From Cynocephalus volans (lineage: Eukaryota; Chordata; Mammalia; Dermoptera; Cynocephalidae): a DNA stretch of 64,000 nucleotides. Numbering within the stretch: the stretch's first letter is position 1; every line of letters begins with the position of its first letter. The stretch spans positions 82,443,624-82,507,623 of the forward strand of contig NC_084478.1 of assembly GCF_027409185.1 (NCBI RefSeq), given 5' to 3'. Made by a program: the position numbers and the translations under genes. Under the pieces are notes generated by a model. The model was not told where the DNA came from. It searched no databases and saw only the letters and a program-made list of their open reading frames with translations. Of the stretch, positions 26,000 to 38,939 are shown piece by piece.

Positions 26000-28215
26000 G
26001 TTGGCCACTGTCATTCTTAGGAGCCACTGCCCTGGATGGCGCTAAGGGCCACCACCCAGGTTCTAGAAAGTTCTAGATTATTTAATGACCATGGACTTCA
26101 AGTACAGCAGCAACAACAAAGTAATCTCTCACTACATGAATATATGTGTATGGAATTGTCACAAGAAGCTGCCTCTCTATTGCCAAAAAACACGTTGCAA
26201 AGTCAGCAGATGAAGTTTGTAAAATTGCCAAAAAATTAGGTTCAAAAGATGTTGTGATAAAGGCACAGATTTTAACTGGTGGTAGAGGAAAAATAACATT
26301 TGAAAGTGGCCTCAAAAGAGGACTGATATTAGTTTTCTCTCCAGAAGAAGTAAAAGATGTTTTCTCACAATTGATTGGGGAAAAGTTGTTCACCAAGCAA
26401 ATAAAAGAAAAGGCAGAGTATGCTTTCAAGTATTAGTCTGTAAGAAAAAATATACCAGGAGAGAATACTACTTTGCAATAACAATGGAAAAGTCATTTCG
26501 AAGTTCTGTACTACTCGGAAGTTCTCAAGGTGGTGTCAACATTGAAGATGTTGCTGCTGAGACTCCTGGGGCAATAATAAACAACCTATTGACATTTTAG
26601 AAAACATCCAAAAAAGAACAAGCTGTCCAGCTTGCACAGAAGATGAGATTTTCACCTAATACTGTAGATTCTGCAGAAGAAAACATGGTCAAGCTTTACA
26701 ACATTTTTCTAAAATATAATGCAACCAGAGTGGAAATAAATCCAATGGTAGAAGATTCAGATGGAGCTGTGCTGTGTATGGATGCAAATATCAATTTTTA
26801 TTCTAATTCAGCCTACTACCACAAGAAAATCTTTGACCTACAAACTGGATCCAGGATGATGAAAGGGACAAAGATGCAGCTAAGGCAGATATCAACTTCA
26901 TTGGCCTAGATGGAAATATTAGCTGTCTAGTAAATAATGCTGGTTTAGCTGTGGCCACAATGAATATAATAAAACTTCATGAAGGGACTCCAGCCAACTT
27001 TCTTGATGTTGGTAGTGGTGCCACAGTCTATCAACTAACAGAAGTACTTAAACTTATTTCAGATAAAAAGGTACTAGCTAGGAATATACCCAGAAGAATG
27101 GAAATCATCATGTCGAAGGGATACCTGTACTCCAGTGTTCATTGCAGCACTACTTACAATAGCCAAGAGTTGGAACCAGCCCAAATGTCCATCATCAGAT
27201 GAGTGGATACAGAAAATGTGGTATATCTACACAATGGAATAATACTCTGCTATAAAAAAGAATGAAATACTACCATTCGTAGCAACATGGATGGACTTAG
27301 AAAAATTATATTAAGTGATATAAGTCAGGTACAGAAAGAAATACCACATGTTCTCACTTATTTGTGGGAGTTAAAAATAAATAAATAAGTACACAAACAA
27401 ATGGGGGGGAAGAAGACACAACAATCACAATTCCTTGAAGTTGTTAAGACAAACAAAAAGCTATGATGTTGATGAGTGGGAAGGGGGAGAGGGGGAGGGA
27501 GGATTTGATAAAGGGACACAAATATCAAACATTGTATATTAATAAAATAAAATAAAATTAAAAAATTAAAAAATAAAAAATAAATAGGTACTAGCTATTT
27601 TGATCAACATTTTTAGAAGGATCTTCCTGTGTAATGTTATTACACAAGTATTATCCTGTGTAATGTTACTACACCAACTATTGTCATGGCAGTAAAACAT
27701 TTGAAAATTAAATAACCTATTGTGGTATGGTTACAAGATACACAAGTTGATGATGCCAAGGCACCGATAACAGGTAGTGGACTTAAAATTCTTGCTTGCG
27801 ATGACACAGACAAAGTTGTTAAAATGGTTATAAAGCTCTCTGAAATAATGACCTTAGCCAAGTAAGCCCAGATGAGTGTGTCTGATCTGAGACACAGTGG
27901 ATGGCTGAATGTGTTAAATATGCTATAATCATTAAAACAATGTGCTCTGTATTATTGTTCCTTTCCATTTTAGTGTGTGAAGATTGTAATTATGATCAAG
28001 GCACAGAAACTTTTAAAAGCATTTGGTTTACGTTTAATTCTATTGTTCAGAATGGACTGTTTGTATAAAGAACATATAATGTAGTTATCCAGTATTTTCT
28101 GTTGTGGCTACTTTTTCACTTCTCCTACTGAATGTCCCTTGCAATATGCCTGTTTATTATTGTTGGATACAAAGTTCTTTATTTGTAAGAATCTTATAAA
28201 AAATAAATATGAATA
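26000..28215 (+). pseudogene. SUCLA2: Processed pseudogene of SUCLA2
   Basis: Intronless relic of the ADP-forming succinyl-CoA ligase beta subunit, a mitochondrial TCA-cycle enzyme. Matching blocks in order: [20 protein letters not shown] (26077-26137), [20 protein letters not shown] (26226), [13 protein letters not shown] (26391), [13 protein letters not shown] (26531), [20 protein letters not shown] (26680), [16 protein letters not shown] (26753), [20 protein letters not shown] (26966), and GLKILACDD (27780). It is broken by frameshifts, stops and a 505-bp L1 insertion at 27081. A 3'UTR-like tail runs to about 28215, where an AATAAA lies. The N-terminal mitochondrial presequence is partly missing. 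Confidence 0.92.
27069..27597 (+). mobile_element. 505-bp L1 3' end inserted in SUCLA2 pseudogene
   Basis: Insert 27081-27585 carries the ORF2 C-terminus, the G-rich 3'UTR and an A-rich tail. The 12-bp sequence AGGTACTAGCTA flanks it on both sides (27069-27080 and 27586-27597) as a target-site duplication. Taking out the insert and one duplicate brings the interrupted pseudogene text together. The low divergence of the duplicates dates it after the pseudogene. Confidence 0.95.
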
Positions 28216-28594
28216 TAACGCTTTATTCTTTAGTGTTAAAAATATATTGTATCTAATAACTAGCCTATTTAGAAGAGGAATATATTAGAACAATGTTTTA
28301 TATAAGAAGTGTTTATCTTCAGCACCAAATACATAATAAACATAAATCATTGTTTATAAATAGAGCTTTCAAACACACCTCAGAATATTCTTTTAAGCAT
28401 TTGAATAAAGTAATTGTTAGTTACCTGAACATTGTTTTAATCATTACAAAACACTGATACCTGCAAGTTTGTATGACTTGGGGGGATTAAGAAGCACCTG
28501 TAGGTTTGTATCAAATAAAGGCATATTCACTAAGGACTTGAAAGACAAAATTAAGAATGTCAATTTAAGTTAATAAAAATCTCCCAATATGAAA

Positions 28595-29085
28595 AAAAAA
28601 GATAAGGCAATTCTTCTGGTGGGCTAATCTAATCACATGAGCCCACTTTAATAGCAGAGAGTTTTCTGCAAGTGATGGTAGAGGGGAAGTAAGAGAGATT
28701 TGATAATTGAGAAGTAATCAAAGCACCATCACTGGTTTTTAAGATGGAGGGAGCAATGTGAAGCTGAATGCAAGCTGAATTCAGTTGCTACGGGAAGCCT
28801 GCAGGTGACAGGCAGCAAGGAAATTGAGACCTCAGTCCTATCACCATGAGGAACTAGATTCTACAAACAACCTGATTGATCTTGGAAACAATTTCTTTCT
28901 CAGAGCCCCTACATAGGAGTCCAATCCACTTGACCCTTTGATTTCAGCTTCATAATACATTAAACATATAATTAAGCCAAGCCCACCTGGACTTCTGACC
29001 TATAGAACTGGAGAGTAATACATGTGTGCTGTTTTAAGTTCCTAAATTTGTGGTCACTTGTTACTCAATAGTAGGAAACTAGTAA
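28595..29085 (+). repeat. MaLR LTR (MLT1-like)
   Basis: Blocks 'ggtgggctaatctaatcacatgagccc', 'gacttctgacctatagaactggagag' and 'gctgttttaagttcctaaatttgtggtcacttgttac' ending 'ggaaactagtaa' are those of an MLT1-like LTR, same strand as the one at 7405. Confidence 0.7.
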
Positions 29086-29278
29086 ACCCAGGATGTGGTC
29101 TATCTTGGTGAATGTTCCATGGAGAACTGAAAACAATATGTATTTGCTATTGTTGAGTGGAGTGATCTACAAATGTCTGTTAGATCCTATTATTTGATAT
29201 TCTTGTTTAGTTCTTCTACATCCTTGCTGAATTTCTGTCTAGTAATTCTGTCAATTACTGAGAGATGAGTTGAAGCTG
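29086..29278 (-). repeat. L1 ORF2 endonuclease fragment, minus strand
   Basis: The minus strand corresponds to the endonuclease region, compare + strand text at 20963-21110 ('gatctatcctggagaatg'; here 'gtctatcttggtgaatg'). It is cut by the start of the next L1. Confidence 0.7.
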
Positions 29279-31995
29279 AGATGGGTGGAGCAAGATGGCC
29301 AAGTAGAAGGGTCTACTGCTCATCTCTCCCACAAAACAGAGAAAGCTATGAATACACAACAACACTTGGATGAAAATAACTAAAGGAAAGAGCTGGAATA
29401 CATCAAAGGAGTAGCAGAGACACTGTTGAGTGCAGAAACTCAGGATAGACACACAGAGAACAGAAGAATATACCTGGCCTCTACTACCCCATCCTCCAGC
29501 TGGAAACAGCAAGGACCCAGGAGGAGTTTCTGCCTGCAGGAGGGAAAGGCCAGTCCACAACCACAACAGTCTCACCCAAAGTGGCCCCCTTCAGATGAGC
29601 AGTTTTGGAGAGCCCTAGCATCTCTCTTGGGGGCACAGGGTACCACCCATGACCCCAGAGACCTTACCCATAATGACCCACTCCAGCTGAGGAGCTACAG
29701 GGTGACCCAGCATTCCTCTTGGGGGTAAAGGGTCCTGCCCAAAACTGCTATGACCTCACCCCGAATCGTCCACACCAACAATAGTGCTGCATAGCAACCC
29801 AATGTCCCTCTTGAGGAAGCAGGGCCCCAACCATAAACCCAGCAACCTCACCCGGAGTGGCCCACTTCAATGGTGAAACTTCAGAATAACTCAGTATCTC
29901 TCTTAGGGGCACAGGTTTCCACCCACAGTCCTAGCAACCTCACCCAGTGTTGCCCACTATAGCTGTAGAGCTGCAGAATACCCCAACACCTTCTTTGGGG
30001 GTATAAGGACAAGGCCAAAGCCCCAGTGATTCCACTGAATCACCCACTCTAGCTGAGGAGCTGCTGAGCATATCACTGTCACCCTCAAAGTCCAAGGTCT
30101 TAATCTCAACACCCAGAAATCCCATCCAGGGATGCTCGTTTAAGCTGAGACACTCCAGAGCACCCCAGTGTATTTATAAAGGACATACGATCCTGGCCAA
30201 CATGCCATCAAGCCAAGCCAGGGTCACCCACTCCAGCAGAGGAGTGGCAAGGTGCCCCAGTGCTTCTCCCACGAGCTCAAGACTTCACCTACAACCCCAG
30301 CAACCCAGCCCAGTGTCATTAACTTCAGCAGGGAACTGCCAAGCACCCAAGCACCTAGGCCATAGAGACACTCACAGACAACTCTGACATTAAATACAGT
30401 TGAGGAAATCACATGGAGAAATATGAAAAAATAAGAAAATATGACACTCCCAAAGGAATATAATAATTTTCTAGTAAAAGTCCCCAAAGGAAACTCATGA
30501 ACTGCCTGAAAAGGAATTCCAAACAATAATCTTAAAGAAACTCAATGAGATGCAAGAAGATTCAGATAGATGACACCATGTACTGAGAAAAACAATTGAG
30601 ATCTGAAGGAAGAGTTCAACAAAGAAACAGATATCTTTAAAAAGAACCAAGCAGAAATCTTGGAACTGAAGAATTCATTCAACAAAATAAACAGTACAAC
30701 TGACAGCTTAAGCAACAGGCTAGAGTAAGCAGAAGAAAGAATTTCTTAGCTAGATAACAGGATTTTTGAAATAATCAAGGTAAAAAAAGAAAGAAAGAAG
30801 AATTTTAAAAATGAAGAAAGACAACAAGACCTATGGGACAACTTTAAGCATACAAATATCTGAACTATGGAAAGGGAGCAGAAAGAAAAGGTAATATAAA
30901 ACCTATTTAATGAATAATAGCTGAAAACTTCCCAAGTATTGGGAGAGATAAGGACTTCCAGATCCAAGAGGTTCAAAGACCTTCAAACAAATACAACCCC
31001 AAAAAAGGTCTTCTCTGAGACACATTGTCAGTCAAATTGTCAAAAGTCAAAGACAAATAGAGAAAAATAGCAAATGTCAAGTAACCTATAATTGAATCCC
31101 CATCACACTAAGAGCAGATTTCTCTCAGGAGAAACATTACACACAAAGAGATGATATATTCAAAGTACTAAAAGAAAAAAACTATCAGCCAAGAACAGTA
31201 TACTCAGCATAGCTATCCTTCAGAAATGAAGGTGAAATAGTGTCTTTCACAGACAAACAAAAACCATGGGAGTTCATCACAACAGCAGCCTACAAGAAAT
31301 CCTCAAGGAAGACCTACCTTTAGAATCCAAAAAACGATAACTATAATCATGAATACACAAGAAAAAATAAAACCTACTGGCACAGCAGCTAAGTAGAGAA
31401 ACTATATCTTATCACTACAAAAAAAACCAGCAAACACCAAACACAAACAATAAAAAGGAAAGAAAGGAACAAAAGATTTATAAAACAACCATAAAAAAAT
31501 TAATAAAGTTCCAGGAGGAAGGCAATACCTTTCAATAACAACCCTGAACATAAACGGATGGAGTTTGCCATGTAAAAGTTGTAGATTGACTGAATGGATT
31601 AAGAAACTAGACTCAACTATATGCTGCCTACAAGAAACTCACTTCACCTGTAAAGACACACACAGACTAATAATGAAGGGATGGAAACATATATACCATG
31701 CAAATGGAACCCAAAACAAGGAATAGCTATATTTATATTAGATAAAAATAGACCCTAAACCATAAAAGGAGAAAAAGATCATCATATAATGATAAATAAA
31801 CCAATTTAGCAAGAGTATAAAACAATCATAAATATATATGCACCCAAAAGTGGAGCACCCAGATACATCAAGCAAATATTATTGCATCTGAAGGGAGAAA
31901 TAAACCCAAATCCAGTAATAGTTGGGAATTCAACACCCTCCTCTCATCAATGGACAGATCACATAGACAAAAACTCAACAATGACACCCAGGAAT
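29279..31995 (+). mobile_element. L1 5' half, + strand, with tandem 5'UTR
   Basis: 5' tip 'ggagcaagatggccaagtag' at about 29287, a 1.2-kb 5'UTR containing eight or nine tandem units of about 92 bp, then decayed ORF1 (30540-31340) and the start of ORF2 (31530-31995, endonuclease). It ends at about 31995, where the next L1 begins. Its 3' part is not found downstream. Confidence 0.85.
29586..30400 (+). repeat. 92-bp tandem array in L1 5'UTR
   Basis: Units start with a 'cccactccagctgaggagct'-like phrase at about 29586, 29677, 29769, 29861, 29953, 30043, 30135, 30227 and 30319, spacing 90-92 bp. Each continues 'gccccagcatctctcttgggg...acctcaccc'. Units are diverged from one another, so the array is old. 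Confidence 0.9.
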
Positions 31996-32428
31996 TAAAA
32001 TGCACTATAGAGAGTGCACATGGAGCAAGGAGAGGTCCAGCAGGGAAGGCGGAAGCTCCACAGAGACCACACACACTGTGGTGCTGCTGCCACAAGATCT
32101 AGCAGGTAGGCCTCACCGCCACCACCCATCTCCATCCCCAGCCCAGCCCAGTGTGCACAGAGCAGGGAGACGTCCAGCAGGAGAGGTGGAAGCTTGGAAG
32201 AGACCACACACCCTGCGGTGCCACCGCATGACTCAGCAGCCCAGCCGAGTGCATGCTGACCAGTGAGGTGGTTCCCCGGAGAGGCCCAAGACCTGACGGA
32301 ACCACACACACAAGGCACTAGTGGCCAACTGAGCAGACACTGAGGTAGCCATACCAAATTGACAACCCCAGCAACATCCTAGCCAGACAATAGGGTCAAA
32401 CCTGTGGACTGGGTAACCCCCTGCCACA

Positions 32429-33400
32429 ATGACTAAACATCAAAGGAAAGATAGCAGAAATATGAAAAATCAAGAAAGTACACCACCAAAGGGTAATAAC
32501 TCTCAAGCTCTAGATCCTATAGAAGAAGCCCTTGAAATGTCTGACAAGGAATTTAGAGTGATAATTCTAAGGAAACTGAATGAGATACAAGAAAAGTCAG
32601 CTAGACAACATGATGAGACAAGGAAAAGTATACAAGACCTGAGAGAAGAAATGGACAAGGAAATCAATGCCCTGATAAAGAATGCAGCAGAGCTTGCTGA
32701 GCAGAAGAATTCATTCAACCAAATAAAAAACACAACAGAGAGTTTAACCAGCAGGCTTGAAGAAGCAGAAGAGAAAACTTCTGAACTTGAAGAAGGGCTG
32801 TTTGAAATAACACAGGCAGACAAAAAAAAATTTAAAGGCATTGAACAAAATATGAGAGAGAGAGAGATCAGACAACCTTAAGTGTTCAAATATCTGAATC
32901 ATGGGTATTCCAGAAGGAGAGGAAAAAGGAGATTGCATTGAAAACATATTCAACAAAATAGTCGCAGAAAATTTCCAACTACAGGAAAAGTCACAGATCT
33001 TCAGTTTCAGGAAGCTCAAAGATCCTCAAACATATTCAACCCAAAAAGGTCTTCTCCAAGACATGTTATAGTCAAATGGGCAAAACTCAAAGACAAAGAG
33101 AGAATCTTAAAAGCTGCAAGAGAGAAGCGTCTAACCACCTATAAGGGAGCCCCAATCAGACTAACATCAGACTTTTCATCACAAACCCTGAAAGCCAGAA
33201 AGGGATGGGATGATATATTCAAAATACTAAAAGACAGAGATTGCCAACCAAGAATACTTTACCCCATACGGCTATCCTTCCAAAATGAAGGGGAAATAGT
33301 ATATTTCTCAGACAAACAAAAACTGCAGGAGTTCACCACAAGACCACCCTTACAAGATATTCTCAAGGAACTGCTGGGTTTGGTACATGAAAAATAACTA
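32429..33400 (+). pseudogene. L1 ORF1, frameshifted
   Basis: ATG at 32429 (MTKHQRKDSRNMKNQ); 150 codons are open through the coiled coil to 32881, then a frameshift. RRM and C-terminal text continues to about 33397 in other frames ('gaaggggaaatagtatatttc'). Confidence 0.85.
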
Positions 33401-33591
33401 CCTCTGCCATAAAAACCCAAGAAAAATCAAAACCCACTAGTATAATAAAAATGGCATTCGTGAAGAGAAAACAAACAGACAAACAAAAAGGCTATCTACA
33501 ACCAAAGAAACCAACAAATACAGAAAACGAACTGTAAATCAGAAAGAAAGGAACAAAAGACACCTAAGACAACCAAACAATAATCAATAAA

Positions 33592-36500
33592 ATGCGAGGA
33601 ATAAATCAACACTTTTCAGTAAGAACTCTTAATGTTAAAGAATTAAATTGCCCAAACAAAAGAAACAGACTGGCTGACTGGATTAAAAAGGAGGACCCAA
33701 CTATATCCTGCCGTCAAGAGACCCACCTCACCTATAAAGACTCACATAGACTAAGAGTGAAAGGATGGAAAAAGATTTACCATGCAAACAGAAATAAAAA
33801 TGACCTGGAGTAGATATTCTTATATATGATAAAATAGACTTTAAACGTAAGACCATAAAAAGAGATAATGAGGGCTACTACATAATGATAAAAGGATTTA
33901 TCCATCTGAAGACATAAGAATCATAAATATATATGCACCCAATGTCAGAGCAGCCAGATTTATAAAACAAACTCTATTAGACCTAAAGAAGGAAATAGAC
34001 ACTAATACCATGATAGCAGGGGACCTGAACACCCCACTGTCAATATTGGACAGATCATCTAGGCTAAGAATCAGCAGAGAAACACAAGATCTAAACAATA
34101 CTCTAGACCAATTGGACTTGGCAGATATCTAAAGAAAATTCCATCCAACAACCTCAGAATATTCATTCTTCTCATCAGCACATGGATCATTCTCCATGAT
34201 AGATCACATGTTAGGTCACAAATCAAGACCCTACAAATTCAAATAAATTGGAATTATCCCATGTATTTTCTCAGACCACAATGGATTAAAATTAGAAATA
34301 AATAACAAACGAAATTCTGGAAACTATACAAACACATAGAAATTAAACAGCATTGCACTTAATGAAATATGGGTCCAAGAAGAAACCAAACAGGAAATCA
34401 AAAATTTATTGAAACTAATGAAAATAATGATACATCATACCAAAACCTGTGGGATACTGCAAAAGCAGTACTAAGGTGGAAATTTATCACATTAAATGCT
34501 TACTTCAGAAGAATGGCAAGAAGGCAAGTGAACAACCTAACACTTCACCTTAAGGAGCTAGAAAAACAAGAACAATCCAAACCCAAGTTAGCAGATGGAA
34601 AGAAATCATTAAGACCAGAGCAGAACTTAATGAAATTGAAACCCAAAAAACAATACAAAAGATCAATGAATCAAAAAGTTGGTTTATTGAAAAGATAAAT
34701 AAAATTGACAAACCATTAGCATGGCTAACTATAAAAAGAAGAGAGGAGATCCAAATAACAGGAACTAGAAATGAAAAAGGTGATATTACAACTGATACAT
34801 TGGAAATACAAGGAATCATTCGAGACTGGTATATACAATTATATGCCAACAAATTTGAAAATCTGGAGGAAATGGATAAATTTATGGACACACACAAGCT
34901 ACCAAAACTGAGCCAAGACAATGTAGAAAATCTGAACAGACCAATAACAATAAAGGAGATTGAAGCTGTTATCAGAAGGCTCCCAACAAAGAAAAGCCCA
35001 AGGCCAGATGGATTCACAGCAGAATTTTACCAAACATTCAAAGAGGAATTGACACCAATTCTTTACAAACTATTCTGAAAGATTGAAACAGAGGCAAATC
35101 TCCCAACCTCATTCGATGAAGCAAACATCATCCTGATACCAAACCAGGTAAAGATACAACTAAAAAAGAAAACTGCAGGCTGATATCCTTGATGACTATA
35201 GATGCGAAAATCCTCAATAAAATACTAGCTAACAGAATACAGCAGCACATATGAAAAATTATTCACCACGATCAAGTGGGATTCATCCCAAGGATGCAAG
35301 GTTGGTTCAACATATGCAAATCCATAAATGTGATACAAGATATTAATAAAATCAAACACAAGGACCATATGGTCATTTCTACAGATGCTGAAAAAGCATT
35401 TGATAAAATTCAACATTCATTGATCACAAAGACCCTCTATAAGTTAGGTATAGATGGAAAGTATCTCAACATAATTAAAGCCATATATGATAAACCGACT
35501 GCCAATATCATCCTGAATGGGGAAAAGATGAAAGCTTTTCCTTTAAGAACAGGAACTAGACAAGGATGCCCACTCTCACCACTCCTATTCAACACAGTGT
35601 TGGAAGTACTAGCCAGAGGAATCAGAAAAGAGAAGGAAATAAAGTGCATCCAGATTGGAAAAATGAAGTCAAACTGTCCCTGTTTGCAGATGACATGATC
35701 CTATATATCAAACAGCCTAAAGTCTCTACAAAACAACTCTTGGAGTTGATAAATGATTTCAGGAAAGTAGCATGATACAAAATCAACACACAAAAATCAG
35801 TAGCATTTCTATTCTTCAACAGTGAACGTGCAGAAAGAGAAATCAAGAAAGCTTGCCCATTTACAATAGCCACCAAAAAAATAAAATACTTAGGAATTGA
35901 GTTAACCAAGGATATGGAAAATCTCTGTAATGAGAACTACAAACCACTGCTGAGAGAAATTAGAGAGGATACAAGAAGATGGAAAGATATCCCTTGCTCT
36001 TGGATTGGAAGAAACAACATTGTGAAAATATCCATACTACCCAAAGTGATATACAAATTCAATGCAATCCCCATCAAAATTCCAATGACATTTTTCTCAG
36101 AAATGGAAAGAACTATCCAGACATTTATATGGAATAATAAAAGACCACGCATAGCCAAAGCAATGCTGAGCAAAAAAAAATAAAGCTGGAGGCATAACAC
36201 TACCTGACTTCATACTACAAAGCTATAATAACCAAAACAGCATGGTTCTGGCATAAAAACAGACACACTGATCAATGGAATAGAATAGAGAATTCAGAAA
36301 TCATCCCATATGCCTACAGCCATCTGTTCTTTGACAAAGGCACCAAGCACCAAGCCTATTCACTGGGGAAGGGACTGCCTCTCCAGAAAGTGGTGCTGGG
36401 ATAACTCAATATCAATATGCAGGAGAATGAAACTAGGCCCATACCTTTCACCATATACTAAAGTCAACTCAAAATGGATTAAAGAATTAAATAATCACCC

Positions 36501-37374
36501 TGAAACAATAAAACTTCTTAAAGAAAACATAGGAGAAATATTTCAGGAAGTAGGACTGGACACAGACTTCATGAATACGACCCCAAAAGCACAGGCAACC
36601 AAAGGAAAAATAAACAAATGGGATTATATCAAACTAAAAAGCTTCTGCACAGCAAAAGAAACAATTAACAGAGTTAAAAGACAACCAACAGAGTGGGAGA
36701 AAATATTTGCAAAATATACATCTGACAAAGGATTAATATCCAGAATATATAAGGAACTCAAACAACTTTACAAGAAGAAAACAAGCAACCCAATTAAAAA
36801 ATGGGCAAAAGAGCTAAGTAGGCATTTCTCTAAGGAAGATATACAAATGGCCAACAGACATATGAAAAAATGCTCAACATCACTCAGCATCCGGGAAATG
36901 CAAATCAAAACCACACTGAGATACCATCTAACCCCAGTTAGGATGGCTAAAATCCAAAAGACTCTGAACGATAAATGCTGGCGAGGTTGTGGAGAAAAAG
37001 GAACTCTCATACATTGTTGGTGGGACTGCAAAATGGTGCAGGCTCTATGGAAAATGGTATGGAGGTTCCTCAAACAATCGCAGATAGATCTACCATACGA
37101 CCCAGCTATCCCACTGTTGGGAATATACCCAGAGGAATGGAAATCATCAAGTCGAAGGTATACCTGTTCCCCAATGTTCATCGCAGCACTCTTTACAATA
37201 GCCAAGAGTTGGAACCAGCCCAAATGTCCATCATCAGATGAGTGGATACGGAAAATGTGGTACATCTACACAATGGAATACTACTCAGCTATAAAAACGA
37301 ATGAAATACTGCCATTTGCAACAACATGGATGGACCTTGAGAGCATTATATTAAGTGCAACAAGCCAGGCATAG
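33592..37374 (+). pseudogene. L1 ORF2, multiply interrupted
   Basis: ATG at 33592 (MRGINQHFSVRTLNVKEL). Open pieces include 33592-33813 (endonuclease start), 34800-35078, 35276-35698 (reverse transcriptase, [14 protein letters not shown]), 35566-35775 ([14 protein letters not shown]), 35914-36183 and a long 354-codon C-terminal piece, 36310-37374, through the Cys-rich block. Catalytic FADD is retained but the frame is broken repeatedly. Confidence 0.9.
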
Positions 37375-37655
37375 AAAGAGAAATACCACATGTTCTCACT
37401 TATTGGTGGGAGCTAAAAATTAATATATAATTCACACAGACACACACACACACAAAAAAAAATACTGGGGGTGGGGGAAGAAGATATAACAACCACAATT
37501 ACTTGAAAATGATAAGACAAGCAAACAGAAAGGACATTGTTTGGGGGAGGGGGGAGGGAGGGAGGTTTTGGTGATGGGGAAACAATAATCAATCACCATG
37601 TATATCGACAAAATAAAATTTAAAAAAAGACAACAACAAAAAACCAAAAAAAAGA

Positions 37656-38835
37656 TACAGAATATGAAGGAGGAATCTTACAAAGAGATTAAAACCTTAT
37701 AAAAGGTTGTAGCATAACTCCTGAAAATGAAGGATTCATTCAATGAAATATAAAACACAACTGAGAGCTTAAGCAGCAGATTAGAACAAGCAGAAGAAAG
37801 AATCTCTATCTCAATAATGGTCTTTATGAAATAACCCAGACAGAAAAAAAAGGAAAAACATTTAGATGAAGAAAGACTAAGAGACCTAGCAGACAACCTT
37901 AAGTGCACAAACATCTGAATCATGGGTGTTCCATCAGAGGAGGAAGAAGGTAAAGGCATTGAACATCTGTTCAATGAAATAATAATGCAAAACTTCCCAG
38001 ATATGAGGAGAAACAGATACCTTCTGATCCAGGAAGCTCAAAGATCCAGAAACAGTTTCAAATCCAAAAGTTCTTCTCTGAGAAACATTATAATCAAACT
38101 GGCAAAACTTAAAGACAAAAAGAGAATCCTAAAAGCAGCAAGAGAAAAGTGTCAGAATAACAAATGCTGTTGAGATTGTAGAGTCAAGGGAAGTCTTCTG
38201 CACTGTTGGTGAGACTGTAAGTAAGTAAAGTCACTATGGAAAACAGTATGGAGTTTTCTCAAACTACAGATAGATCTACCATATGATCCAGCAAGCCCAC
38301 TTCTGGGTATATACCCAAAGGAATGGAAATCATTATGTTGAAGGGATACCTGAACTCCCATATTCATTGCAGCTTTATTTACAATAGCCAAAATATGGAA
38401 CCAACCTAAATAAATGTCTTTCAACAGATGATTGGATAAGATGATATGTATACACAGCAGAATGCTACTCAGCAATAAAAAAGAATGAAATTCTGCCATT
38501 CACAACAACATGGATGAGTTTATTAAAAATTCTGTTAAGTGAATTAAGCCCATCACAGAGTGAAAAATACCACACTGTATCCACTCATAAGTGGGAGCTA
38601 AGAGAGAAAAAAGGAAGGAAAGAAAGACCACAGTGTATGTTGCACTTGTAGAGGGAGAGAACCGACCTAGGATTGCCTGTGTTGGGGGGGAGGGGCATTG
38701 GGGAGAGGTTGGTTGTGGGACATGTGGAATAATTACAATTTGAGGTGGTGGGCATGCTTAGAGCATTGATTTGCTCATGACATCTTGGGCACAGGTGTTG
38801 ATGGTCAGCTCTTGCCCCATGAATATGTATAATTG
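37656..38835 (+). mobile_element. Internally deleted L1, + strand
   Basis: ORF1 text (37656-38152, e.g. MGVPSEEEEGKGIEHLFNEI) jumps at about 38153 directly into the ORF2 C-terminus ('aataacaaatgctgttgagattg') and the 3'UTR of the 'gaatat...' type. Roughly 3 kb of inter-ORF and ORF2 sequence is missing. Confidence 0.8.
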
Positions 38836-38843
38836 ATGATAAT

Positions 38844-38903
38844 GATACTACTACTACTACTACTACTAAATACTACTACTACTACTACTAATAATAATAA
38901 TAG
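38844..38903. repeat. (ACT)n/(AAT)n microsatellite
   Basis: About 17 ACT/TAC trinucleotides followed by AATs, immediately after the L1 3' end, consistent with growth from an A-rich tail. Confidence 0.95.
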
Positions 38904-38939
38904 AAATGTTTTATAAATATCTGCCCAGTCTATTGGATC

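Larger units (their letters stand above)
31996..37655 (+). mobile_element. L1, + strand, partial 5'UTR to poly(A)
   Basis: Same subfamily as the 17.5-24.3 kb element. Partial 5'UTR (32000-32428) with two tandem units, ORF1 from 32429, ORF2 from about 33592 to 37371, G-rich 3'UTR with CA repeat, and an A-rich tail to about 37655. It carries more lesions than the 17.5 kb copy. No target-site duplication is evident. Confidence 0.9.
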
